Notes: a model not told the origin generated them from the letters alone. A stretch of 10,143 bases of DNA from M55B154 sp964345775 (GCA_964345775.1 CAYFSO010000108.1:1-10143); one strand, 5' to 3'. Positions 1 to 6,952 are shown, counted from the stretch's first letter. A program made the numbers and translations.

Positions 1-88
1 CAGACTCTCAACTTATCGATGTCTCTTCCTACTCAACAGACATCTTTGACTATCTAATTATACAAGTTTCATATTAAAGGGAGGGAAT
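1..88. other. Left edge, reading unresolved
   Basis: The first bases could be the tail of a rightward gene. Frame 1 stays open until a TAA at 55-57 and frame 3 until a TAA at 75-77, but neither fragment carries a recognisable motif, so no frame can be chosen. A TTGACT box at 46-51 resembles a -35 element but has no convincing -10 at the right distance. AAGGGAGGG just before position 89 is the ribosome binding site of the next gene. Confidence 0.3.
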
Positions 89-268
89 ATGGATATCAAA
101 AGTTTAACTGGAACGGATATCATGAAAACCGGCGTACTGGAAAGGGCAAACCAGTATAACCGTGAAGTTAATACTGATAAAGGACAGGATATTGCAGAGA
201 ACAGGACCCAGGCCGAAAATGGATTTCAGGATGAGAACAAGGGATTCAACATAGACACCAGCGCATAA
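89..268 (+). CDS. Small hydrophilic protein, 59 aa, unknown function
   Basis: This 60-codon frame starts MDIKSLTGTDIMKTG and ends at TAA 266-268. The call rests mainly on the strong Shine-Dalgarno tract (AAGGGAGGG) a few bases before the ATG and on the frame ending cleanly before an AT-rich intergenic stretch. The product has no cysteine, no tryptophan, no signal peptide and no membrane segment. It is rich in Asn, Asp, Glu, Gln and Lys, with a net charge of about -4, so it is probably a soluble and partly disordered cytoplasmic protein. I do not recognise its family. The MDI start recalls small motility-associated (YjfB-like) proteins, but the rest does not match what I know of them, so no function is assigned. 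It could be the last gene of a unit entering from the left, or stand alone. Confidence 0.5.
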   Translation: MDIKSLTGTDIMKTGVLERANQYNREVNTDKGQDIAENRTQAENGFQDENKGFNIDTSA

Positions 269-348
269 ACATCAGTATTCTTTTAAAAATATAGAAACGC
301 ATCCAGCGGTATTATTTTAAAAAAACATATCCGCATCTTAAATAAATG

Positions 349-377
349 TGGACAAAAAAATATTACTCTACCATTAT
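349..377 (+). promoter_or_regulatory. Candidate promoter of the acyl-CoA synthetase gene
   Basis: TGGACA (349-354) and CATTAT (372-377) are separated by 17 bp, matching the sigma-70 consensus at 5 of 6 and 4 of 6 positions. Transcription would start near 384 and leave an AT-rich leader of about 74 nt before the ATG at 458. The rest of 269-457 is AT-rich, with long A runs and no gene or clear terminator. The site is plausible, but AT-rich sequence yields such matches by chance. Confidence 0.35.
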
Positions 378-457
378 GTACAGTTCTTAATATATGTAAT
401 ATTTGCAAAAAAAACGCATTTTGTAATTCCAAATAAAAAATAACCCAGGAGGTCTCA

Positions 458-2290
458 ATGGCAAACTTTCAGGAAAATTCAATGGCTGGAGTATTTCAGG
501 TAAACGCGGAGAAATATGCTGATAAAGCATACGCAGCGTATAAGAAGGGCGATGAATGGGTAGATATTTCATGGAAAGAAATGAATGAAATGGTACACAA
601 CCTCGCGTATTACCTTCTTTCTCTAAAAATTAAAAAAGGTGACAAGATTGGCATATTCGCACCTAACAGCTGGGAATGGCACCTGTCCGCCCTGGCCATT
701 AATTCTATTGGCGCAGTTGACGTACCAATTTATGCCACAAACAGTTCCGAGGAGGCAGAATATATTCTCAGTGATTCTGATTCTAAATTATGTTTCGTGG
801 GATCTTCTGATCACCTTGAAAGAGTACTTAAAGTAAAATCAAAGTTAAAAAACATATCTCAACTCATAGTGTATGAAAACATTGATAATCCGGGAAAAGA
901 CACAGTTACTCTTTCCAAAGCTCTTGAAACCGGTAAATCCAAAGAAAATGCTGATCTGTTCAAGAAAAGCCTTTCAGGTATTAAGCCCTCGGATCTCTGT
1001 ACTATCATATATACTTCCGGGACAACAGGTAATCCCAAAGGTGTTATGTTAACCCATGATAATTTTGTTTCCAACGTGAGAAACACCCTCAAGGAAATGG
1101 TAGACGCAGAAACCGGTGAAGACCTGTTGCGTCCGGATGATACATTTTTATCTTTTCTTCCCCTCTCCCATTCACTTGAGCGAACCGCTGGATTTCATGG
1201 CGCCCTGTGGGCAGGAGCGAAAACCGCTTTTGCTGAAGATATCAACAAGCTTCTCGATAACTTTGCAGAGGTACGTCCAACTGTTATAATAAGCGTACCC
1301 AGGATCTACGAAAAGGTTCACGGGGGAATAGTTTCAAAGGTTTCGGGTGCACCTGCCCTGAAGAAAGCTATTTTCAACTTCTCGATGAGACAGGCTAAAA
1401 AAGCACTGACAAAGGTGTGCAAAAATGAAGAACCCGGCGGATTCAAGTACAAGATTGCGGACAAACTTGTTTTCTCCAAACTAAAGGAAAACCTGGGAAT
1501 GGACAAGCTGAGATACGCCATTTCCGGTGGTGCACCACTTTCCTCTTCTGACGCTGACTTTTTTGTTGGAATGGGATTCAAGATCCTTGAGGGATATGGC
1601 CTTTCAGAAACCACACCGATATTAACCTTCAACAGGCCCTGGCTTATTAAACCAGGTACCGTGGGACAGCCAATCCCCGAAACAGAAGTAAGGATTGCCG
1701 ACGACGGCGAGATCCAGGCCCGCGGACCACAGGTAATGCCTGGATATTATAAAAACAAGGCAGCAACAAAAGAAGCCTTTACAGATGATAATTTTTTCAG
1801 GACCGGGGATATTGGTATTTTTGACGAAGACGGTTGTCTCAGTATTACCGGCAGGATCAAGGATATTATCGTAACCGCAGGCGGTAAGAACATTTCACCG
1901 CAAAATATTGAAAGCAGCGTTAAGGCTTCACCTTACATCGAACAGGTGGGTGTGATTGGCGACAAAAGAAAATACCTGTCCGCCCTTGTAGTACCCGCAT
2001 TCCCTGAGCTTGAACAATGGGCAAAGGATAACGGTATTGAGTTCAGCAGTAACGATGACCTGATCACCAGGCCCGAAGTACAACAGCTTATACGTGACGA
2101 GATCGATAAATATACCGAGCATTTTGCGCGTGTTGAACAGATCCGCAAATTCAAACTGTTGAACGCAGAATGGACCCAGGAAACAGACGAATTAACTCCA
2201 ACCCAGAAGGTAAAGAGAAAGGTTATTAGTGAAAAATATGCTGACGAGATAGAAGACATGTACAAGGAAGAGGAGGAAGTAGCAGTATAA
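458..2290 (+). CDS. Long-chain acyl-CoA synthetase (AMP-forming, FAA1/COG1022 type)
   Basis: The 610-residue product would activate a fatty acid with ATP to an acyl-adenylate and then to acyl-CoA, feeding beta-oxidation or lipid synthesis. Adenylate-forming motifs appear in order: the phosphate-binding loop YTSGTTGNPKG (185-195), LPLSHSLER (234-242), PRIYEKVHGGI (281-291, typical of the FAA1/COG1022 branch), GYGLSETTP (379-387), FRTGDIG (447-453), the hinge region GRIKDIIVTAGGKNISP (465-481) and the C-terminal PTQKVKRK, whose K584 should be the catalytic lysine. Length is normal for the family and no key residue is missing. There is no signal peptide, so the enzyme is cytoplasmic or peripherally attached to the membrane. 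AGGAGG (447-452) fixes the ATG at 458. The gene ends in an acidic tail (EEEEVAV). Chain-length preference cannot be read from the sequence. It stands alone or with the small downstream secreted-protein gene. Confidence 0.93.
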   Translation: MANFQENSMAGVFQVNAEKYADKAYAAYKKGDEWVDISWKEMNEMVHNLAYYLLSLKIKKGDKIGIFAPNSWEWHLSALAINSIGAVDVPIYATNSSEEAEYILSDSDSKLCFVGSSDHLERVLKVKSKLKNISQLIVYENIDNPGKDTVTLSKALETGKSKENADLFKKSLSGIKPSDLCTIIYTSGTTGNPKGVMLTHDNFVSNVRNTLKEMVDAETGEDLLRPDDTFLSFLPLSHSLERTAGFHGALWAGAKTAFAEDINKLLDNFAEVRPTVIISVPRIYEKVHGGIVSKVSGAPALKKAIFNFSMRQAKKALTKVCKNEEPGGFKYKIADKLVFSKLKENLGMDKLRYAISGGAPLSSSDADFFVGMGFKILEGYGLSETTPILTFNRPWLIKPGTVGQPIPETEVRIADDGEIQARGPQVMPGYYKNKAATKEAFTDDNFFRTGDIGIFDEDGCLSITGRIKDIIVTAGGKNISPQNIESSVKASPYIEQVGVIGDKRKYLSALVVPAFPELEQWAKDNGIEFSSNDDLITRPEVQQLIRDEIDKYTEHFARVEQIRKFKLLNAEWTQETDELTPTQKVKRKVISEKYADEIEDMYKEEEEVAV

Positions 2291-2298
2291 TTTACAGG

Positions 2299-2347
2299 TA
2301 ACAGGATGACCGTTAAAAATTATTGCAACAACTGTTGCAGCCTGTTA
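2299..2347 (+). repeat. Nested inverted repeats after the acyl-CoA synthetase gene
   Basis: An outer pair TAACAGG (2299-2305) and CCTGTTA (2341-2347) encloses an inner hairpin TGCAAC-AACT-GTTGCA (2324-2339). A competing pair, ACAGGTA (2294-2300) with TACCTGT (2391-2397), shares two bases with the outer stem. No T-run follows, so this is not a canonical intrinsic terminator. It may be a 3' end structure that separates the synthetase gene from the small gene at 2423, or chance. Confidence 0.35.
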
Positions 2348-2422
2348 TGCTATATGGTACTATACATTAAGGCAAATATCAATTACATGATACCTGTTGT
2401 ATAAAAAAACAAGGAGGAGAGC

Positions 2423-2638
2423 ATGAAAAAATTACTAATAATCTTATCAGCAGTAGTAATCGCATCTTCAATGGCTTTTTCAGTTACTGCATTCAACCCG
2501 AAAAAAGAGACATGCAAGCAGGCATGCAAGGAAGCATTGAAGAAATGCGAAAAAGAGACAAAGGGCAATGAAGTGAAGATGGCAGCATGTAAAGCTGCCT
2601 ATGAAGAATGCCTTGCTGATTGCGAAAAAAATAACTGA
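2423..2638 (+). CDS. Small exported six-cysteine protein, 71 aa
   Basis: The start is set by AAGGAGGAG (2411-2419) just before the ATG. Residues 1-23 form a classic Sec signal peptide: KK, then a hydrophobic core, then SVTA, with probable cleavage before FNPKK. The mature part is about 48 residues, rich in Lys, Glu and Ala, and should form two helices. Its six cysteines (C31, C35, C42, C56, C63, C67) are spaced CX3C-X6-C-X13-C-X6-CX3C, a mirror-symmetric pattern that suits an antiparallel helical hairpin pinned by three disulfides (31-67, 35-63, 42-56) in the oxidising periplasm, or alternatively a metal site. I do not recognise a named family. It could be a periplasmic metal-binding or stress protein, but no function is assigned. 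The gene ends 16 bp before a strong hairpin. Confidence 0.82.
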   Translation: MKKLLIILSAVVIASSMAFSVTAFNPKKETCKQACKEALKKCEKETKGNEVKMAACKAAYEECLADCEKNN

Positions 2639-2653
2639 TTATTTTATATTTAG

Positions 2654-2690
2654 AGAGAAAGGATGAAGCATTCAGCTTCATCCTTTCTCT
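2654..2690. terminator. Bidirectional hairpin between convergent genes
   Basis: AGAGAAAGGATGAAGC (2654-2669) and its exact reverse complement (2675-2690) form a perfect 16-bp stem with a 5-base loop (ATTCA). It lies between the rightward Cys-rich gene (stop at 2638) and the leftward aminotransferase gene, whose TAA stop codon begins inside the right arm at 2690-2692. Flanking T-runs are short on both strands (TTATTCAT to the right, an AT-rich mix to the left), so it is not a textbook intrinsic terminator. Its length, perfection and placement suggest transcription end or mRNA 3' protection for both genes. Confidence 0.8.
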
Positions 2691-4066
2691 TATTCATCAA
2701 CATACCTGTCGGCAGCTTCAAGTGCCCTGTCCATTATTGTAATTCCCTCGTCAATCTCATCCCTGTTCACCATCAGGGGAGGAGCCATCGCGATAATATT
2801 ACTGGGATTAGCAGCCATTGCGATCATTCCAAGCTCACCAAGTTTTTTTGCAACCTCCAGTTTCGGGTTCATGCCGGGCCGTATCTTTGCATCAAGGGGT
2901 ATTATTGGTTCTCTTGTTTTCCTGTTCTTTACCAGTTCCAGGCCAACGAACAAGCCTTTGCCCCTTACTTCACCAATACATGGATGTTTATCACTCAGCT
3001 CCATAGCCTTTTCGAGAAGATAGTTACCCATCTTTTCAGAATTTGATACAAGATTGTCTTCCTCGTATACCTGTATAACACGTATTGCTGCTGCACATCC
3101 AAGGGCATGACCGGCGTAGGTTGCACCGTGGCTGAAAAAATGTTCCCTGAAATGATACCCGATATGTTCGCGAACAACTGCTGCGCCCAGTGGGAGGTAA
3201 CCTGAAGTCAATCCCTTTGCCATGGTCAGGATATCGGGTACCACGTCCCAGTGATCCATTGCAAACCATTTGCCGGTTCTTCCAAAACCGGACATAACTT
3301 CATCAACTATCATTAAAATTCCCCATTTGTCACAGATCCTTCTGAGTTCGGGCATGTAATCATCAGGGGGTACAATTATTCCATTTGCTCCTGTTACCGG
3401 CTCCAGTATTATACCTGCTACTTTATCTTCACCACCTTCAAGTTCGATTACCTGGTCTACATACTTAAGGCATTGAAGATCACATGACGGATATGATAAC
3501 CCGAACATACAGCGATAACAATACGGCTGCGGTACACTGACAAACTCGGTGCCCCCGGGCACCTGGGCCCAGTTGCGGGGATCACCAGCGGATAGTGTCA
3601 TTGCAGCAGCAGTTGCCCCATGATATGAGTTATACCTGCTGAGTATCTTACGTTTACCGGTATACTGGTGACATATTTTTATTGCAGCCTCGTTGGATTC
3701 GGTTCCTCCAAGTGTAATAAATGCACGTGACAGATCACCGGGAGTTATTTCTGACAACATCTTTCCAAGTACGGCCCGGGGCTTATTGGAAAAACTGGGG
3801 GCAAAGGATGTGAGGTCTTTCGCCTGTTCCTGTATAGCATCGAGAACCCGCCCGTCCTGGTGCCCTATATTATGGCTCACGAAACAGGAACTAAAATCAA
3901 GGCGCTCCCTCCCGTCTTCGGTTTTAAACCGTATTCCATGTGCGGACAACACGCGCGGCGGGGATACGGTTGGCTGATAAGACCATGATTGAAATATGTG
4001 CTCAGTTTCATACCGATCGAGGTCTTCTTTTGAATCAGCGGGATATAAATTATACTCTTTATTCAT
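2690..4066 (-). CDS. Class III PLP-dependent aminotransferase
   Basis: The 458-residue product is a cytoplasmic omega-aminotransferase-type enzyme. The start chosen is the ATG at 4066 (MNKEYNLYPA): AAGGAG lies 11 nt upstream, whereas an in-frame GTG at 4078 overlaps that same ribosome binding site and is unlikely. Visible landmarks are the phosphate-binding GGTESN (120-125), SYHG (147-150, aromatic stacking residue), VDEV (254-257, Asp holding the PLP ring nitrogen), AKG with the Schiff-base lysine K284, and GATYAGH (314-320). The N-terminal part (SWSYQ, DFSSCFVSHNIGHQ, LTSFAPSF) recalls enzymes annotated as taurine:2-oxoglutarate aminotransferase, but this group also covers beta-alanine, GABA and similar amines, so the substrate is not assigned. 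Cysteines 183, 186, 195 and 199 form a CX2C-X8-CX3C cluster. It is the last gene of the operon, 22 bp after the lyase-like gene. Confidence 0.9.
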   Translation of the reverse strand: MNKEYNLYPADSKEDLDRYETEHIFQSWSYQPTVSPPRVLSAHGIRFKTEDGRERLDFSSCFVSHNIGHQDGRVLDAIQEQAKDLTSFAPSFSNKPRAVLGKMLSEITPGDLSRAFITLGGTESNEAAIKICHQYTGKRKILSRYNSYHGATAAAMTLSAGDPRNWAQVPGGTEFVSVPQPYCYRCMFGLSYPSCDLQCLKYVDQVIELEGGEDKVAGIILEPVTGANGIIVPPDDYMPELRRICDKWGILMIVDEVMSGFGRTGKWFAMDHWDVVPDILTMAKGLTSGYLPLGAAVVREHIGYHFREHFFSHGATYAGHALGCAAAIRVIQVYEEDNLVSNSEKMGNYLLEKAMELSDKHPCIGEVRGKGLFVGLELVKNRKTREPIIPLDAKIRPGMNPKLEVAKKLGELGMIAMAANPSNIIAMAPPLMVNRDEIDEGITIMDRALEAADRYVDE

Positions 4067-4088
4067 TATACAGCCCACTCCTTTTCGT

Positions 4089-5552
4089 TTATTTTTTGAA
4101 AAGCTTTTTAAGTTTCATGAACAACAGGCCGGCTTTCGTTGAAAGATCCTGTTCCTGGCTTTCCTCTTCACCTTCAACGTCTATACCTGTTTTTGAAAAA
4201 TCCGGTACTTCACCTTCCGGGCCATACATCCCCTCCATCATCTTGAGTATATTCTTTCGTACCATGCTTCGTACAGGAATATTTGCAACCAGCCCGTACA
4301 TTGCCGCACCACCCTGGTTTGCAAGCTCTGGATTGTTTTTCACAACTTCAACTGCTTCTTTCAGGTCTGATATGAATGTATCCACCACGTTATGGTGATA
4401 CGCGGTAACCATGGTGTGCAGTCCCTCAGGTTTCTGTGTCCTGTCGATATGCCATCCTTTTGCTTCCATCTGGTCACCAACCGCGTATATACTTACATCC
4501 TTACTGGTTGAAGTATACGCGAAAACACTCATTTGCGGTTCACCTATTACCGTGAGCTCAGGTATAGCGTTTACCTTATCCATCAGTTCCCTTGTTGTTT
4601 CAATTGTAACCCTGGCAAGTTCCCTGTATCCTTTTTCACCCATGTGCATCATGGCCGCCCATCCTGCTGCTATCGCACCACCGGGGCGTGTTCCCAGTAA
4701 TGCCGGGGACACGTACAATCCGCCTGACCAGTTATCATAAATGAAGAACTGGTGCCTCAGGTATTCAATACTTTTATAGATTATAGTTGAGGCACCTTTC
4801 GCGCTGTACCCGTACTTATGGGTATCTGCGGACATGGATGTAACCCCCTGAACCCTGAAATCAAATGGAGGTATAGTATACCCCTCTTTCTCTGCAAACG
4901 GAAGCAGGTAACCGCCAAGACATGAGTCCACGTGAAACGGAATATTGCGTTTCATGGCAAGTTCAGCAAGTTCTTCTATGGGATCTATGACACCAAAAGG
5001 ATAACAGGGGGCAGAGCCGATTATCATGATAGTATTCCTGTTGATCCGTTTTTTCACCTCGTTCACGTCAACCCGGTAATCATCGCCAAGGGGGGCCACC
5101 ACCATTTTGACATCAAAATATTTTGCAGCCTTTTGAAAGGCAACATGTATAGATTCGGGGGCGATCATTTCAGGTTTTCGTATCCATGGTCTTTTCGCCC
5201 TTGCCAGTTCCCTGTACGTTAAGACCGACAGGAGACAGCTTTCAGTACCGCCGGAAGTGATGGTACCACATGCTTCAGGACCGCCATGCAGAATGCCTGC
5301 AGTCATTTTCACAATATCCGACTCGAACTTTTTAAGGCTTTTGAACGCCATTGGATTTAAACCGTTATGGGAAAAGAACATCCCATAAGCTTCTTTTAGA
5401 AATTTTGTATACTCATCACCGAGGTAGTACACCAGGCTCCAGGTTTTACCATCCCTGTAATTTGCATCGTCACTGCCAATGTCCTTCATCCGTGATAATA
5501 TAGTTTTTTTGTCCACCCCGCTTTCGGGTAATTTGATTTGACTGTCACTCAT
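4089..5552 (-). CDS. Sphingosine-1-phosphate-lyase-like PLP enzyme
   Basis: The 487-residue product belongs to the group II PLP decarboxylase fold, in the branch with sphingosine-1-phosphate lyases, which split a phosphorylated long-chain amino alcohol into a fatty aldehyde and phosphoethanolamine. Family landmarks are TSGGTES (99-105), IHVAFQKAA with the PLP-stacking H136, IGSAPCYPFGVIDP (178-191), HVDSCLGG with D209 (207-214), SADTHKYG with the Schiff-base lysine K246, a second lysine K252 in SAKG, WSGGLY (275-280) and GTRPGG (287-292). GGAGG sits just before the ATG at 5552; an upstream in-frame ATG at 5639 has no comparable site and would overlap the neighbouring gene. Unlike eukaryotic lyases there is no N-terminal membrane anchor. 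Instead an acidic linker (about 460-470) leads to a basic amphipathic end (472-487). True substrate is uncertain; amino-acid decarboxylase activity is less likely given the lyase motifs. Confidence 0.87.
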   Translation of the reverse strand: MSDSQIKLPESGVDKKTILSRMKDIGSDDANYRDGKTWSLVYYLGDEYTKFLKEAYGMFFSHNGLNPMAFKSLKKFESDIVKMTAGILHGGPEACGTITSGGTESCLLSVLTYRELARAKRPWIRKPEMIAPESIHVAFQKAAKYFDVKMVVAPLGDDYRVDVNEVKKRINRNTIMIIGSAPCYPFGVIDPIEELAELAMKRNIPFHVDSCLGGYLLPFAEKEGYTIPPFDFRVQGVTSMSADTHKYGYSAKGASTIIYKSIEYLRHQFFIYDNWSGGLYVSPALLGTRPGGAIAAGWAAMMHMGEKGYRELARVTIETTRELMDKVNAIPELTVIGEPQMSVFAYTSTSKDVSIYAVGDQMEAKGWHIDRTQKPEGLHTMVTAYHHNVVDTFISDLKEAVEVVKNNPELANQGGAAMYGLVANIPVRSMVRKNILKMMEGMYGPEGEVPDFSKTGIDVEGEEESQEQDLSTKAGLLFMKLKKLFKK

Positions 5553-5595
5553 GTGATCCTCCGTTGTATATTCCGGAATGAAAGCCGGATTCAAT

Positions 5596-6759
5596 TTACA
5601 TGCTGATTGACCTGAAAAGATAGGCCATGGATATGCCAAGGTAGTTTCCTATGGCATACCCGATTATCCCGGTTGTTAAGCCGGATATAAGCACTTCCCT
5701 GTTCTTAATGGCATCGGCCACGATGGGTACAAATGGCGGTGAGCAGATTGCCGAAGTAGAGGTGACAATAAACGTATCAGCATCAACGTTGAACAGTCGA
5801 CAGAGAAGAGCATGTATCACCATGCTGCCGAATACCGCAAAAAACAGGTAATACATGATAGTATAATTGATATTCATTAAAAGACTGGCATTTGCCATTG
5901 AACCAACAACAATGCAAAATATATAGATTATGTACATTCCCAGTTGAAATGATTTATCGATCTTTCTAAGAGGTTTAATAAATGAGCCGGCTATTCCAAG
6001 GGTGGTAACCGTTAAAATTGCCATGGTAGTTTGAAATGAACCGGGAACAATGGTACTCAAGAATACCGCCACCCCGACAATGACGCACGATGCGAGGAAA
6101 GCGAAAAAAAGCTTTTTAAGCACCGGGAGCTTCAGCATCTCCGAATAGGTATAAATATCTTCTGTTTCAAGTTTTTCTTTGTGTGCATCCGCGGTGAGGC
6201 CGTTCTTGTATACAAACGGTTTTAAGAATAACAGGAACACTCTCTGGGCTATTGTTAAGACGAAGAGTATATATAATATTGATATGATGGTATCATAGGT
6301 ATGAACAATAATAAATGTTGTAGAATCTATATCAAGTGCGGATTTAATTGCAGCAAGGTTTGGAGTACCCCCGGTATAAACCCCTATCAGCATTCCTGAT
6401 ATTTTCCAGGCATCTACCAGGATATCATTAATATACAGGTATCCAATAGTAGATATAATGGTGATGGAACAGGTGGCAAGCAGCATAGAGAGAATGGTTT
6501 TTCCCGCAAGTCGTGACCATCTTTTAATATCCAGGGAGAATAACAGTAATGGCAGCGCAAGAACAACTGATACATCAGCAGCTGTTTCCTGGTACCCGTA
6601 TACTTCAACGGGCAGTATTCCTGCATTGCCAATTGAAATGCCGGCGATGTAACACAATAGTACAGCACCGATCTTGTTAAAAAAGCTGAACCTGTAACAC
6701 AGGTAAATAACCAGTGCAGGAGTAAGGATATAGAATGCTAATAGAATTGTAATGGACAA
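5596..6759 (-). CDS. DUF819-family integral membrane protein
   Basis: The 387-residue, strongly hydrophobic product has about ten membrane segments. It matches DUF819 through the loop YTGGTPNLAAI (128-138), typical of a re-entrant or substrate-binding loop, and the conserved C-terminal region VTSTSAICSPPFVP (332-345) followed by GIIGYAIGNYLG (364-375). Length is normal for the family. DUF819 has no established activity; the paired conserved half-motifs suggest a permease, and here it heads an operon with two PLP enzymes, so uptake of their substrate is an inference. The start is TTG at 6759 with AAGGGG eight bases upstream. An in-frame TGA lies a short way upstream and no ATG occurs near the N-terminus, so TTG is the best start. 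The next gene begins 43 bp beyond the stop. Confidence 0.88.
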   Translation of the reverse strand: MSITILLAFYILTPALVIYLCYRFSFFNKIGAVLLCYIAGISIGNAGILPVEVYGYQETAADVSVVLALPLLLFSLDIKRWSRLAGKTILSMLLATCSITIISTIGYLYINDILVDAWKISGMLIGVYTGGTPNLAAIKSALDIDSTTFIIVHTYDTIISILYILFVLTIAQRVFLLFLKPFVYKNGLTADAHKEKLETEDIYTYSEMLKLPVLKKLFFAFLASCVIVGVAVFLSTIVPGSFQTTMAILTVTTLGIAGSFIKPLRKIDKSFQLGMYIIYIFCIVVGSMANASLLMNINYTIMYYLFFAVFGSMVIHALLCRLFNVDADTFIVTSTSAICSPPFVPIVADAIKNREVLISGLTTGIIGYAIGNYLGISMAYLFRSISM

Positions 6760-6771
6760 TGTAATAACCCC

Positions 6772-6801
6772 TTGACAGCAATATGCTCATGCGTGTATTA
6801 T
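6772..6801 (+). promoter_or_regulatory. Rightward promoter facing the operon promoter, likely tetR
   Basis: TTGACA (6772-6777, full consensus) and TATTAT (6796-6801, 5 of 6) are 18 bp apart. The start would be near 6808, inside the left arm of the operator, giving a tetR leader of about 195 nt. Its -35 box overlaps the complement of the ribosome binding site of the DUF819 gene. The arrangement would let one operator control both directions. Confidence 0.55.
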
Positions 6802-6806
6802 GTTAC

Positions 6807-6834
6807 ACTATAGTGCATTTATATGCACTATAGT
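6807..6834. promoter_or_regulatory. Probable TetR operator (28-bp inverted repeat)
   Basis: ACTATAGTGCAT (6807-6818) and its exact reverse complement (6823-6834) flank a 4-bp spacer. Each arm contains the 8-bp palindrome ACTATAGT, and the two copies lie 20 bp apart, about two helical turns, so two dimers could bind one face. The dyad centre coincides with the centre of the leftward -10 box, and the predicted rightward start falls in the left arm. Size and position are what is expected of a TetR-family operator next to the tetR gene at 7004. Binding by that protein is inferred. Confidence 0.8.
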
Positions 6835-6846
6835 TACTTTTGTCAA
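6818..6846 (-). promoter_or_regulatory. Leftward promoter of the DUF819 operon
   Basis: Read on the minus strand, TTGACA (6846-6841, full consensus) and TATAAA (6823-6818, 5 of 6) are spaced by 17 bp, close to the ideal sigma-70 promoter. Transcription should start near 6811, giving a leader of about 50 nt before the TTG start at 6759. The -10 box sits exactly at the centre of the inverted repeat, so a bound dimer would block polymerase. Confidence 0.8.
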
Positions 6847-6866
6847 GAGGTTTTCTTCTTTACATT

Positions 6867-6895
6867 TTGTATTGCATTTATCAGTTCAGTATTAT
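6867..6895 (+). promoter_or_regulatory. Alternative tetR promoter
   Basis: TTGTAT (6867-6872, 4 of 6) and TATTAT (6890-6895, 5 of 6) are separated by 17 bp. This would start tetR transcription near 6902, outside the main inverted repeat, and give a leader of about 100 nt. It is weaker than the facing promoter at 6772-6801; either or both may be used. Confidence 0.35.
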
Positions 6896-6952
6896 TTAAT
6901 TGTTCTTACTCAGCTATTATCAAAATAACGATCACTATCTCAATAATGAACA

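Noticed and set aside
1..57. C-terminal tail of an upstream rightward gene (frame 1, ending TAA at 55-57)
   Set aside because: Frame 3 is also open until 75-77, and the 18-residue peptide carries no recognisable motif, so no frame can be chosen.
2377..2405. TATAAA at 2400-2405 as -10 box of the Cys-rich gene
   Set aside because: Its partner -35 (TATCAA) is poor and the start would fall in the ribosome binding site; no promoter for this gene could be chosen with confidence.
4067..4078. GTG start giving the aminotransferase four extra residues (MGCI) before its Met
   Set aside because: The GTG overlaps the AAGGAG ribosome binding site; the ATG at 4066 is correctly spaced from it.
5553..5639. 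Upstream ATG extending the lyase-like protein by 29 residues
   Set aside because: The extension overlaps the end of the DUF819 gene, has no ribosome binding site and no family-like sequence, whereas GGAGG sits just before the ATG at 5552.
6771..6847. CTTGACA/TGTCAAG inverted pair (6771-6777 and 6841-6847) as ends of a mobile element or larger operator
   Set aside because: The match is simply the two opposing -35 TTGACA boxes; no target duplication or element lies between them.
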